Of a DNA stretch of 55,484 bases, positions 1 to 8,741 are shown piece after piece (position 1 is the first letter of the stretch; each line of letters opens with the position of its first letter). The stretch is from Acidobacteriota bacterium (lineage in GTDB: Bacteria; Acidobacteriota; Thermoanaerobaculia; UBA5066). The notes beneath the pieces were generated by a model. That model was given only the letters and a program-made list of their open reading frames with translations. It had not been told where the DNA came from and ran no database searches. Position numbers and translations under genes: made by a program. The stretch is from positions 1-55,484 of the forward strand of contig JAKOVQ010000031.1 of NCBI GenBank assembly GCA_029781975.1, read 5' to 3'.

Positions 1-219
1 CGGGCGAGGGCGGCCGACGCCGAGCTCGTCGGGCCTGCCGTCGGGGCCCGGCAGGCCGCCCGCGCCGCCTTCCGCGAGGGCGCCTCCGGCGTCCTCCCCC
101 TCGTCGACGCCGAGCGCGTGACCGCCGAGGCGGTCCGCGAGGCCCTCGACCTCGAGGTCGCGGCGCACCTGAGGTCCCTCGAGGCCCTCTTCGCCCTGGG
201 ACAGGAGGTCGTTCCGTGA
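1..219 (+). CDS. czcC: Outer-membrane efflux protein, C-terminal fragment (CzcC/TolC type)
   Basis: This frame enters from the left edge and encodes the last 72 residues of a larger protein, stopping at 217-219. The visible piece is an alpha-helical, Ala/Glu/Arg-rich C-terminus containing AFREGASGVLPLVDAER followed by a long helix. That is the pattern of the final helical repeat of TolC-family outer-membrane factors. Its TGA overlaps the GTG start of the adaptor gene, so it is translationally coupled to czcB-czcA. By family knowledge it would be the outer-membrane duct of the tripartite metal exporter. The signal peptide and beta-barrel strands are outside the window. The assignment rests on a short C-terminal match plus strong context. 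Confidence 0.8.
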   Translation, partial: RARAADAELVGPAVGARQAARAAFREGASGVLPLVDAERVTAEAVREALDLEVAAHLRSLEALFALGQEVVP

Positions 220-1493
220 GCACCCGCATCCCCGAGATCGCCCCCGCGCCGCGCGAGGGGTTCTGGAAGCGCCACCAGCGTCACATGCCCCGCCGTCTGC
301 CGAGGCTCCTCCTGGCCGTCGGGCTCCTCCTCGTCCCGGCGGTGGTCGTGATCCGCTGGTTCACCGTGAAGCCGGTCGAGGAGGCAGCCCCGGCCGCGGC
401 GGCCGAAGGGAGCGTGAGCCTCGACGCGACCGCCCGGGAGAACGCCGGGATCTCCGTGGTGGAGGCGAAGAGCGTCGTGAGGACGCCGGCCTTCGAGGCC
501 CCGGCCGTCCTCGCCCTCGACGAGGGGAGGACGGCGCGGATCGGGTCGCTCGTGGAGGGGAACGTCGTCGCGATCCGGGCGGAGGTGGGGGACCGGGCCC
601 GGCAGGGCCAGGTCCTGGCCGAGCTCCACAGCCACGTCATCCACGACGCCTGGGCCGACTACCGCAAGGCGGTGGCCGACCGGCGCCGGCGCGAGACCGA
701 GCTCGCCTGGGCGGCGCAGGCGGCGGCGCGCGCCTCGCGGCTCCTCGACGAGAAGGCCCTCAGCGTCCAGGAGCAGCAGCGGGCCGAGACCGACCGCGTC
801 GCTGCCGAGGAGGAGCTGGTCCGGGCGAAGACCGAGGTCCGCCGGGCCGAGGAGGCGCTCGAGCACCTGGGGGTCACGAACAAGGAGGACCCCACGGGCG
901 AGTCGGGCGAGTCGATCCCCGTGCGCGCCCCGCTCGCGGGCGTCGTCCTCGAGAAGCACGTGACGACCGGGACCGCGGTGACCCCGGGGACCCCTCTCTT
1001 CGTCGTGAGCGACCTCGCCACGCTCTGGGCGATGGCCGAGGTGGACGAGACGCGGCTGCCGCTCGTGGCGGCCGGGCGCCCCGCGAAGGTGAGGGTCGCC
1101 GCCTACCCCGACCGCGCGTTCGACGCGGAGGTGACGTTCGTCGGAGACGCGATCAACCCGAAGACCCGGCGCGTCACGATCCGCTGCCGGGTGCCGAACC
1201 CGGGCGGGCTCCTCAAGCCCGAGATGTACGCGCGCGTCTCGCTGGGCGAGGAGGCGCCGCGGGCGATGGTGGTCGTCCCCGCCGGCGCGATCCAGGAGAT
1301 CGACGGCAAGCCGCACGTCTTCGTCTCGACGGCGGGCGGGACCTTCGAGAAGCGCGCGGTCGCGCTCGGGGGGGCCGACGAGGGGTGGATCGAGGTCCGC
1401 TCCGGCGTGAAGAGCGGCGAGAAGGTCGCCGCGAACGGCAGCTTCCTCCTGAAGTCCGAGCTCCTGAAGGGCTCCGCCCCGGCCGAGGACTGA
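216..1493 (+). CDS. czcB: RND efflux periplasmic adaptor subunit (CzcB/CusB family)
   Basis: 425-residue membrane-fusion protein that would link the inner-membrane RND pump to the outer-membrane duct. An N-terminal membrane anchor (about residues 28-48, Leu/Val-rich) follows an Arg-rich cytoplasmic start. A barrel-sandwich half-motif (EGNVVAIRAEVGDRARQGQ, about 110-130) leads into an alpha-hairpin rich in Ala, Glu and Arg (about 145-215). The second lipoyl half (PVRAPLAGVVLEKHVTTG) and a beta-barrel domain with KPEMYARVSLG and VPAGAIQEIDGKPHVFV follow. The GTG start overlaps the upstream stop by 3 nt (216-219), which fixes the start. No His- or Met-rich metal-binding N-terminus is visible, unlike some CusB/CzcB members. 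Confidence 0.93.
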   Translation: MSTRIPEIAPAPREGFWKRHQRHMPRRLPRLLLAVGLLLVPAVVVIRWFTVKPVEEAAPAAAAEGSVSLDATARENAGISVVEAKSVVRTPAFEAPAVLALDEGRTARIGSLVEGNVVAIRAEVGDRARQGQVLAELHSHVIHDAWADYRKAVADRRRRETELAWAAQAAARASRLLDEKALSVQEQQRAETDRVAAEEELVRAKTEVRRAEEALEHLGVTNKEDPTGESGESIPVRAPLAGVVLEKHVTTGTAVTPGTPLFVVSDLATLWAMAEVDETRLPLVAAGRPAKVRVAAYPDRAFDAEVTFVGDAINPKTRRVTIRCRVPNPGGLLKPEMYARVSLGEEAPRAMVVVPAGAIQEIDGKPHVFVSTAGGTFEKRAVALGGADEGWIEVRSGVKSGEKVAANGSFLLKSELLKGSAPAED

Positions 1494-1494
1494 C

Positions 1495-4400
1495 GTGGAG
1501 ACCGAACGCCGCGCCTCCCGCGGGCGCCACCACGAGCCCCCCGCGGACCCGGGCGCCCCTCGCCACACCGGCGTCGAGCGGTTCGTCGCGTTCGCCTTCC
1601 GCCGCCGGATCCTCGTCCACGCGATGGTCGGGATCCTCGTCCTCACCGGGCTCTACGCCTACCAGGAGCTCCCGGTCGAGGCGTTCCCCGACCTGACGAA
1701 CAACCAGGTGGTCGTCGTCACGGAGGCCCCGGGCCTGGCGGCGGGCGAGGTGGAGCAGCAGGTCACCTACCCGATCGAGACCGCGCTGATGGGGGTCCCG
1801 CGCTCGCAGCAGGTCCGCTCCCTCTCGAAGTTCGGCCTGTCGATCGTGACGATCGTCTTCGACGACGACGTCCCGGTCTACTTCGCCCGCCAGCTGGTGG
1901 CGGAGAGGGTGAACGAGGCCCGCGGGCGCCTCCCGGCCGGGACCGAGCCGACGCTCGGGCCGGTCGCCACCGCGTTCGGCGAGATCTACCAGTACCTGAT
2001 CGAGGGGGACGGCGCCGAGCCGATGGCGAAGAAGACCCTCCAGGACTGGGAGGTGAGGACGCGGCTGAGGGCCGTCCGGGGCGTCTCCGAGATCAACTCC
2101 TGGGGCGGCCTGACGCAGGAGTACCAGGTCCTCGTCGACCCGCGGAAGCTCGACCGGTTCGGCCTCTCGCTGAGGCAGGTGGTGACGGCGCTGGCCGAGA
2201 ACAACGCGACCTTCTCCGGGGGCTTCATCGAGCACCGCTCGGAGCGGTTCACGGTTCGCGGCCTCGGACGGGTCTCGGGAGTCCCCGACATCCAGCGGAT
2301 CGTGGTGGCGACGGTCGACAGCGTGCCGGTCTTCGTCTCCGACGTGGCCGAGATCGTCGTCGGCGCCGCTCCCCGCCAGGGGGCGGTGACGCGCGACGGC
2401 AAGGGGGAGAGCGTCGCCGGCATGGTCATCATGCTCAAGGGCGAGAACGGGAAGACCGTCGCCTCCCGCGTGAAGGCGAAGGTCGCCGAGATCCAGGCGA
2501 GCCTGCCGAAGGGGCTCTCGATCGTCCCCTTCTACGACCAGAGCGAGGTGATCGACCGGACGGCGCACACGGTGAGGAAGAACCTCCTCGAGGGGTCGCT
2601 CCTCGTCATCCTCGTCCTCTTCCTCTTCCTCAAGGACATCCGCGCGGCCCTCGTCGTGGCGGCCGTGATCCCCCTGTCGATGCTCGTCGGGTTCCTGGGG
2701 ATGAAGCTCTTCGGCGTCTCGGCGAACCTGATGTCGCTCGGGGCGATCGACTTCGGCCTCATCGTCGACGGCGCCGTCGTCATGATGGAGAACTTCATCC
2801 GGCGGAAGACCGAGAAGGGCGCCGCGCCGCTGCCGGGCGAGGACCCGAGGAAGAAGCACGAGACGATCCTGGGCGCCGCCGCGGTGGAGGTGGCCCGGCC
2901 GATCCTCTTCGGCGTCCTGATCATCATCGCGGTCTACCTGCCGATCTTCACGCTCCAGGGGCTCGAGGGGAAGATGTTCAAGCCGATGGCGGTCACCGTC
3001 TGCTCGGCGATCCTCGGCTCGCTCCTCCTCTCGCTGACCGCGGTCCCGGTCGCCTCGGCCCTCGTCCTGAAGGAGGAGATGCACGAGCACGACGAGGGGT
3101 GGTTCCGGAAGCTCCGCCGCTACTACACGGTCCACCTGGCCGACGCGATGGACCACCGGACGCGGACTCTCGGCGTGGCGCTCGCCGTCGTCGTCGTGGC
3201 GCTCGCCTCGGTCCCGTTCCTCGGGACCGAGTTCATGCCGAAGCTGGACGAGGGGGCGATCCTGATCGAGACGCGCAAGCTCCCGTCGGTCTCGCTCCCG
3301 GAGTCGGCCGACATCTCGACCCGGGTCGAGAGGATCGTGAGGACCTTCCCCGAGGTGAAGCAGGTCGTCACCAAGCTCGGCCGGCCGGACGTGGCGACCG
3401 AGGCGATGGGGATCTACCAGGGGGACGTCTACGTGAACCTCCACCCCGTCGAGAGCTGGAAGACCGGCCGGACGAAGGCGCAGCTGATCGACGCCCTCGC
3501 CAAGGCGCTCCACGAGATGCCGGGGGTGACGGTCAACTTCACCCAGCCGATGGCGATGCGGCTCGACGAGGTGGTCTCGGGCGTCAAGGCGGACGTGGCG
3601 GTGAAGGTCTTCGGGCCCGACTCGGCCGCGCTCGAGCGGATCGGCGAGGAGGTGCGGCAGCAGCTGGCGAAGGTGCGCGGCGCGGCCGATCTGCAGGTGG
3701 AGGTCCTCTCGGGGGCCGCGCAGGTCCAGATCGAGCTCGACCGGGCGCGGATGGCCCGCTACGGCCTGAACGTCTCCGACCTGCGCGACGTGGTCGAGAC
3801 CGCCGTCGGCGGCACGGTCGCGACCGAGGTCCTCGACGGGCCGAAGCGGTTCGGGGTGGTCGTCCGCCTCCCGGACGAGCTCCGCCAGAGCCCGGAGGCG
3901 ATCGGGTCGATCCTCCTGACCGCACCGGGCGGGGAGATGGTGCCGCTCCAGAACGTGGCCCGCATCGTGACGGCGCCCGGCCCCGAGGCGATCAACCACG
4001 AGTCGGGCCAGCGGCGCCTCGTCGTCCAGACGAACGTCCGCGGCCGCGACATCGGGAGCTTCGTGAAGGAGGCCCAGGGGCTCCTGGCCGCCCACGTGAC
4101 GCTCCCGGCCGGGTACCACGTCGAGTGGGGAGGCCAGTTCGAGAACCAGGCGCGCGCGACGAAGCGGCTGGCGATCGTCGTCCCGCTCTCGCTCGCGATC
4201 ATCTTCGGCCTCCTCTACCTGACCTTCCGGCTGGCGCGGCAGGCCGCGCTCGTCATCCTGAACGTCCCGTTCGCCCTCGTCGGAGGCATCGCGGCCCTCT
4301 GGCTCCGCGGGCTGAACCTGAACCTGTCGGCGTCGGTCGGCTTCATCGCCCTCTTCGGGGTGGCGGTCCTCAACGGCGTCGTGATGATCACGTCGGTCAA

Positions 4401-4704
4401 CCGGCTGCGCGAGGAGGGGATGGGCCTGAGGCTCGCCCTCCTGACCGGGGCCGGGACGCGGCTGAAACCGGTGATGATGACGGCGCTCGTGGCGACGCTC
4501 GGCTTCCTCCCGATGGCCCTCTCGCACGGCGCCGGCGCCGAGATCGGCCGGCCGCTGGCCTCCGTCGTCATCGGGGGGATCACGACGTCGACGCTCCTGA
4601 CGCTGATCGTCCTCCCCACGCTCTACGAGATGATCGAGAAGAGGGTCCTCCGCCGGCTTCCGGCGCGGCCCGAGGCCGTTCCCGTTGCGCCTGCTGGTCG
4701 TTGA
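1495..4704 (+). CDS. czcA: Heavy-metal efflux RND transporter, CzcA family
   Basis: 1069-residue proton-driven inner-membrane RND pump with the usual architecture: TM1 near residues 38-55, a large periplasmic domain, a TM2-6 block (about 355-530), a second periplasmic domain and a C-terminal TM block (about 885-1050). The fourth TM helix reads IDFGLIVDGAVVMMEN (about 418-433), the DFG...DGA...EN signature of HME pumps for divalent cations (Co/Zn/Cd/Ni). E. coli CusA (Cu+/Ag+) lacks the DFG/DGA acids, so a divalent substrate is favoured, though this is inference. It starts with GTG two bases after the czcB stop, and its last 20 nt overlap the response-regulator gene. Confidence 0.95.
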   Translation: METERRASRGRHHEPPADPGAPRHTGVERFVAFAFRRRILVHAMVGILVLTGLYAYQELPVEAFPDLTNNQVVVVTEAPGLAAGEVEQQVTYPIETALMGVPRSQQVRSLSKFGLSIVTIVFDDDVPVYFARQLVAERVNEARGRLPAGTEPTLGPVATAFGEIYQYLIEGDGAEPMAKKTLQDWEVRTRLRAVRGVSEINSWGGLTQEYQVLVDPRKLDRFGLSLRQVVTALAENNATFSGGFIEHRSERFTVRGLGRVSGVPDIQRIVVATVDSVPVFVSDVAEIVVGAAPRQGAVTRDGKGESVAGMVIMLKGENGKTVASRVKAKVAEIQASLPKGLSIVPFYDQSEVIDRTAHTVRKNLLEGSLLVILVLFLFLKDIRAALVVAAVIPLSMLVGFLGMKLFGVSANLMSLGAIDFGLIVDGAVVMMENFIRRKTEKGAAPLPGEDPRKKHETILGAAAVEVARPILFGVLIIIAVYLPIFTLQGLEGKMFKPMAVTVCSAILGSLLLSLTAVPVASALVLKEEMHEHDEGWFRKLRRYYTVHLADAMDHRTRTLGVALAVVVVALASVPFLGTEFMPKLDEGAILIETRKLPSVSLPESADISTRVERIVRTFPEVKQVVTKLGRPDVATEAMGIYQGDVYVNLHPVESWKTGRTKAQLIDALAKALHEMPGVTVNFTQPMAMRLDEVVSGVKADVAVKVFGPDSAALERIGEEVRQQLAKVRGAADLQVEVLSGAAQVQIELDRARMARYGLNVSDLRDVVETAVGGTVATEVLDGPKRFGVVVRLPDELRQSPEAIGSILLTAPGGEMVPLQNVARIVTAPGPEAINHESGQRRLVVQTNVRGRDIGSFVKEAQGLLAAHVTLPAGYHVEWGGQFENQARATKRLAIVVPLSLAIIFGLLYLTFRLARQAALVILNVPFALVGGIAALWLRGLNLNLSASVGFIALFGVAVLNGVVMITSVNRLREEGMGLRLALLTGAGTRLKPVMMTALVATLGFLPMALSHGAGAEIGRPLASVVIGGITTSTLLTLIVLPTLYEMIEKRVLRRLPARPEAVPVAPAGR

Positions 4705-5389
4705 GGACGACCCCACGATCAGCCACTTCCTGGTGAAGGGGCTGCGGGAGGAGGGGTACGTCGTCGACCTCGCCGAGGAGGGGCCGGCCGCCGAGGAGCA
4801 GGCGCTCTCGGCGACGTACGACGCGATCCTCCTCGACGTCCTCCTGCCGGGGCGCGACGGCTTCGGCGTCTGCGCGAACCTGCGCGAGGCGGGCCTCGAC
4901 ACCCCGGTCCTGATGCTCACGGCGCGGGACGCCGTCGGGGACCGGGTCCGCGGGCTCGACTGCGGGGCCGACGACTACCTGACGAAGCCCTTCTCCTTCG
5001 ACGAGCTCCTGGCCCGCCTGAGGGCCCTCCTCCGGCGGGGCCGGACCCGGGCGCTGACCGGGGTCCTCTCGCACGGGCCCCTCGCGGTCGACACCGGGGG
5101 GCGCCGCGCGACGCTGGAGGGCCGTCCCCTCGAGCTGACCGCGGCCGAGTACCGCCTCCTCGAGGTCCTGGTGCGGCGGGCGGGGCAGATCCTCTCGCGA
5201 GAGGAGATCGCCGACGCGGTCTTCCGCGCGGGGGAGGAGACGCCGTCGAACGCCGTCGACGTCTACGTCGGCTACCTCAGGCGCAAGCTGGGCGCCGACG
5301 CGGCGCTGATCCACACCGTCCGGGGCCTCGGCTACATGCTCCGGGCCGACGGCGGGGCGGGGGAGGAGCGGCCGGGAGGGAGGGCGTGA
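4685..5389 (+). CDS. OmpR/PhoB-type response regulator (CzcR/CusR-like)
   Basis: 234 residues. The receiver domain has acidic residues EDD at positions 7-9, the phosphoacceptor Asp51 in ILLDVLLPGRDG, and the conserved Lys in YLTKPFSFDEL. A winged-helix DNA-binding domain follows (about 130-225) with LELTAAEYRLLEVL and the recognition-helix/wing pattern NAVDVYVGYLRRKL...IHTVRGLGYML. The start is TTG at 4685, overlapping czcA by 20 nt, and the stop overlaps the kinase start by 4 nt (GTGA). The coupling to the efflux genes and to the kinase indicates metal-responsive control of this operon, but the inducing metal and the operator cannot be read from the sequence. Confidence 0.93.
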   Translation: MRLLVVEDDPTISHFLVKGLREEGYVVDLAEEGPAAEEQALSATYDAILLDVLLPGRDGFGVCANLREAGLDTPVLMLTARDAVGDRVRGLDCGADDYLTKPFSFDELLARLRALLRRGRTRALTGVLSHGPLAVDTGGRRATLEGRPLELTAAEYRLLEVLVRRAGQILSREEIADAVFRAGEETPSNAVDVYVGYLRRKLGADAALIHTVRGLGYMLRADGGAGEERPGGRA

Positions 5390-6819
5390 GGCGCCGCCCG
5401 CTCTCGTTCCGCGGGCGGCTGACGCTCCGCTGGACGGCCGGCTTCGGCGCGCTCCTGGCCGTGACGAACCTCGCCATCTACGTCGGCACCGCCTCGTTCC
5501 AGCGGCGGGACCTGGACGCCCAGCTCCGGACCCTCGCGGCGACGGAGCTCGCCTCGTCGGTCGACGAGTACCGCGGGGTCCACATCCACGAGTTCCCCGC
5601 GGGCTCGCTCGCGGGGGGCGAGTACGCCGACAAGCTGGCGCAGCTCCTGACCGCGGACGGCCGCGTCCTGCACGCGCTCCCCTCGTCGCTCGCCGCCACC
5701 CCCCTCCTCGACGCCGCCCACGCGCAGGGGGTGGCCGGCGGCGCGACGCTCCTCCTCTCGAGGACGGTCCTCGGCCGCCCCGCCCGCGTCACGGCCCTCC
5801 GGACGGCCAAGGACGGCGTCCCCTACGTCCTGGCCGTCGGCCTCTTCACCGACCGGCTGGAGGCGAGCCTCTCGCACCTGGCCTGGCTCCTCGTCGCGGT
5901 GTGGGCGCTCGGGCTCGTCCTGACGGCCGGGCTCGGCTTCCTCCTCGCCTCGCGCGCCCTCGGCCCGATCGACCGGATCACGGCCCGCGCCACCGAGATC
6001 GCCGACGGCGACTTCTCCGCCCGGCTCGACCCCCCCGCGGTCGACGACGAGATCGGGCGGATGACCCGCCTCCTCAACGAGATGATCGACCGCCTCCGCG
6101 GCGCGCTCGAGGCGAACCGCCGCTTCGCCTCCGACGCCTCGCACGAGCTCCGGAGCCCGCTCACCGTGATGCAGGGGGAGATCGACGTGGCGCTCAAGCG
6201 CGAGCGGACGGAGGGGGAGTACCGGGAGACGCTGGCGCTCCTGCGCGACCAGGCGGGCGCCCTCCGGCGGCTGACGGAGGACCTGATCCTGCTCGCGCGG
6301 GCTCAGGAGGGGCGCCTCCAGGCGGCGACGCGGGAGGTCCCGCTCGCCCCCGCCGTGGAGGAGGCCTGCGCGCGCGCCGCCCCCCTCGCCGCGCAGCGCC
6401 GCGTGACCCTCTCCTCGAGCCTCGACGGCCTCGTCGCCTACGCAGACCCGGGACTCCTCGCCCGGGTCCTCGACAACCTCCTCCAGAACGCCGTGCGGTA
6501 CAACCGCGACGGCGGGTCCGTCCGGGTGACGGGCGAGGCGGAGCCCTCGGGCGCGGGCTGGAACCCGGGGTACGTGAGGATCCTCGTCGCCGACACGGGG
6601 ATCGGCCTCGCGGAGGAGGACCGGGAGCGCGTCTTCGAGCGCTTCTACCGCGTCGACCGGTCCCGCTCGCGGAAGACGGGCGGGACCGGCCTGGGCCTGC
6701 CGATCTGCCGCGAGATCCTCACCCTCCTCCGCGGCGAGATCCGCGTGGCCCGCTCGTCCCCGGCGGGCTCCACCTTCGAGATCCGGCTCCCGGGCCGGGC
6801 CGGGCCGCTGGGCTCGTAG
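5386..6819 (+). CDS. Sensor histidine kinase (CzcS/CusS-like)
   Basis: 477-residue inner-membrane sensor kinase. TM1 spans about residues 15-35, a periplasmic sensor region about 36-160, TM2 about 163-190, then HAMP. The HisKA H-box is DASHELRSPLTVM with His253. The ATP-binding domain has the N-box NLLQNAVRYN (about 368), G1 DTGIGL and G2 GGTGLGLPICREI. The GTG start overlaps the response-regulator stop by 4 nt. The periplasmic domain contains a few His residues (such as VHIHEF) that could bind metal, which is speculative. It ends 13 nt before the convergent STT3-like gene, with a hairpin between the two stops. Confidence 0.93.
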   Translation: MRRRPLSFRGRLTLRWTAGFGALLAVTNLAIYVGTASFQRRDLDAQLRTLAATELASSVDEYRGVHIHEFPAGSLAGGEYADKLAQLLTADGRVLHALPSSLAATPLLDAAHAQGVAGGATLLLSRTVLGRPARVTALRTAKDGVPYVLAVGLFTDRLEASLSHLAWLLVAVWALGLVLTAGLGFLLASRALGPIDRITARATEIADGDFSARLDPPAVDDEIGRMTRLLNEMIDRLRGALEANRRFASDASHELRSPLTVMQGEIDVALKRERTEGEYRETLALLRDQAGALRRLTEDLILLARAQEGRLQAATREVPLAPAVEEACARAAPLAAQRRVTLSSSLDGLVAYADPGLLARVLDNLLQNAVRYNRDGGSVRVTGEAEPSGAGWNPGYVRILVADTGIGLAEEDRERVFERFYRVDRSRSRKTGGTGLGLPICREILTLLRGEIRVARSSPAGSTFEIRLPGRAGPLGS

Positions 6820-6834
6820 GAGCCGATCCGGCTC
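6820..6834. terminator. Hairpin between convergent stop codons
   Basis: A perfect 6-bp inverted repeat (GAGCCG-ATC-CGGCTC) fills the gap between the histidine-kinase stop and the STT3-like gene stop. It has no U tract on either side, so it could act as a weak bidirectional terminator or RNA-end stabiliser. Confidence 0.45.
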
Positions 6835-8740
6835 AGACGCGCGGAACGGGCACGTCGACGACCTCCCAGACCTCGAGCGCCGGCCCGCCATAGGGGGGCG
6901 GCTCGGCCGCGGGTTCCGGGTCGACGTACACGAGACGGAGGTGGCGAAGGCGATCCCCCGCCCTCCCCCGCTCGGGTCGCCCGCTGCCGCGGTCGAAGTA
7001 GGCGCGCCACCAGACCGTCGCCTGCAGGAGGCGCGTCACCCGCGGCACGCTTCCCGCCCCGGCCGGCGGCACCAGGTAGGCCTCCTCCGGCCGGCCCGCT
7101 TCCCGGGCGGCTTCCGGAAGATGGACCAGGGGATTGTCGAGGACGAGGAATCGCACCCCTCGCGCGCGGCAGAAGGCGACGAGGCGCTCCTCGTCCGTCG
7201 AGACGAGAGCCTCGTGCGCCGACTCGAAGGCGAAGCGACCGGGTGCCGTCCCGAACCCGTCGACGAGGACGCCCCGCCCGCCCAGGACGTCGAACGCGTG
7301 CCCGAGATACCAGGGTCCGAGGACTCTTCCGGGCGTCGGCGCCCCGCGCAGGAAGCCCGCGACCCGCAGCGGTGCGGCGAACGTCGAGACGATCGGCCGA
7401 GGCTGCCGCAGATAGGGGAGGGCACCGACGAGAGTCGGGACGAGCGCGACGACCCCCCAGACCGCCGGCCGCCACGGGCCACTCGGGGCGTGGGCGCCGG
7501 CCACGACCGCTCCCGCGGCGATCGCGAGGAAGGGCGCAGCCTGGACCGCGAACCTCTGTCGCGCGCAGGCCGCCGCGAGGAGAGCGAGCGAGAAGAACGC
7601 GAGGACGAGCCGGGCGGGCCCCGGCCCTCGGAACCGGGGGAGGAGGAGGGCGAGCGCGGCCAGGGCGCCCCCGCCGAGGAGGAGGAGCGCGTCCCGCGCG
7701 CTCCCGGCGCCGGGTCCGAGGAGCGGCCGGAACTCCGCGATCTGGTCGAGCCAGGGGTCCCCTCCGAGGAAGCGTGCTCCCTCCAGGAAGGCGACGACGC
7801 ACCCGGGGACCGCGAGGAGCGCGAGGCCCCCGAGCCCCGCGCCGAGGAGCCGGGCCGTCGCACGGCGCCGGCCGGACCGCTCGAGCGCCGCCGCAGCGGC
7901 GCAGGCGAGGGCCGCCGCCAGGAGCGCGGCGGCGTGGGGTGTCCCGAGGAACCACTGGCTGTCGGGATAGCCGGCAGGCCGGGTGAGGCGGTACGCCGAG
8001 ACGGCGAGGCCGGCCGCCCCGAAGCCGAGCGCCCCTGCACCGAGGGCCCTCGGGCCGGGGGCGGCCGCGAGGAGGGCGGCGAAGGCGACGCCCGCAGCGA
8101 GGAGGAGCGACACCTGGACGAGGAGGGCGGCGGCGACGAGAAGGCCGAAGGCGAGGCCGGCGCCCGCCCTCCCCTCGGCGTCGTCGCCACGGACGAGCCG
8201 GACCGTGGCGGCCAGGATCGCGAGGAGGAGCGGAGGCTCGAGGAAGTGGTGATCGACCTGCCCCGCGGACGACACCTCGAGGAGCGCCGGCGTCAGGGCG
8301 AGGAGGAGGCCGGTCACGAAGCCGGGGACGAGCCCCCAGCGCCGCGCGGCGAGGAAGCAGCCGAGAGCCGCCAGGAGCGTCCCGACGAGCGGCGGGACGA
8401 AGACCACGACGGAGAGGACCCCGGCCTCGCCCCTCAGGCCGAGGACGCGCGCGAGGAGCGCGGCGGAGAGGTCCCACCCGGGCGGCCACGGGCAGAACGC
8501 TCCGGAAACGCCGCGGCGCGGGTCGGGCTCCGAAAGCGCCGCCGGGCTCTCGACCGCCAGGAGGATCCTCCGGGCGTGGTACAGGTCGTCGAGCGGGGGG
8601 ACGCGGACCGCCCCGCCCGCGAAGACCTCCCCCACCGTCGTCAGCCGCGCGACCGCGGCCGCGACGGCCACGGCGACGGCGAGGAGAGCTGCGGCGCGCG
8701 CCGGGACTCCCCGGGAGCGGGGCCCCTCCTCGTCCGTCAC
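6833..8740 (-). CDS. STT3/oligosaccharyltransferase-like multipass membrane protein
   Basis: 635 residues with about 11-12 hydrophobic segments in the first ~440 residues and a soluble C-terminal domain. Near the N-terminus PPLDDLYHARRI matches the first acidic motif of STT3/PglB/AglB-type GT-C enzymes, and GQVDHHFLEP (about 165-175) matches their D-H-H-x-x-E type second motif. The family transfers lipid-linked glycans to protein. I do not see a clear WWDYG motif in the C-terminal part, so the acceptor and even OST activity are uncertain. The start is GTG one base after the upstream kinase gene stop, implying the same transcript as hflX and the kinase. No glycan-assembly genes are adjacent. 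Confidence 0.7.
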   Translation of the reverse strand: MTDEEGPRSRGVPARAAALLAVAVAVAAAVARLTTVGEVFAGGAVRVPPLDDLYHARRILLAVESPAALSEPDPRRGVSGAFCPWPPGWDLSAALLARVLGLRGEAGVLSVVVFVPPLVGTLLAALGCFLAARRWGLVPGFVTGLLLALTPALLEVSSAGQVDHHFLEPPLLLAILAATVRLVRGDDAEGRAGAGLAFGLLVAAALLVQVSLLLAAGVAFAALLAAAPGPRALGAGALGFGAAGLAVSAYRLTRPAGYPDSQWFLGTPHAAALLAAALACAAAAALERSGRRRATARLLGAGLGGLALLAVPGCVVAFLEGARFLGGDPWLDQIAEFRPLLGPGAGSARDALLLLGGGALAALALLLPRFRGPGPARLVLAFFSLALLAAACARQRFAVQAAPFLAIAAGAVVAGAHAPSGPWRPAVWGVVALVPTLVGALPYLRQPRPIVSTFAAPLRVAGFLRGAPTPGRVLGPWYLGHAFDVLGGRGVLVDGFGTAPGRFAFESAHEALVSTDEERLVAFCRARGVRFLVLDNPLVHLPEAAREAGRPEEAYLVPPAGAGSVPRVTRLLQATVWWRAYFDRGSGRPERGRAGDRLRHLRLVYVDPEPAAEPPPYGGPALEVWEVVDVPVPRV

Positions 8741-8741
8741 G

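Noticed and set aside
1213-4920. A very long open frame (>1200 codons) antisense to czcA, and similar frames such as 39912-43931
   Set aside because: They are rich in Arg, Asp, His and Gly repeats with no domain pattern, which is what high-GC codon bias yields opposite real genes. The sense genes have full family motifs.
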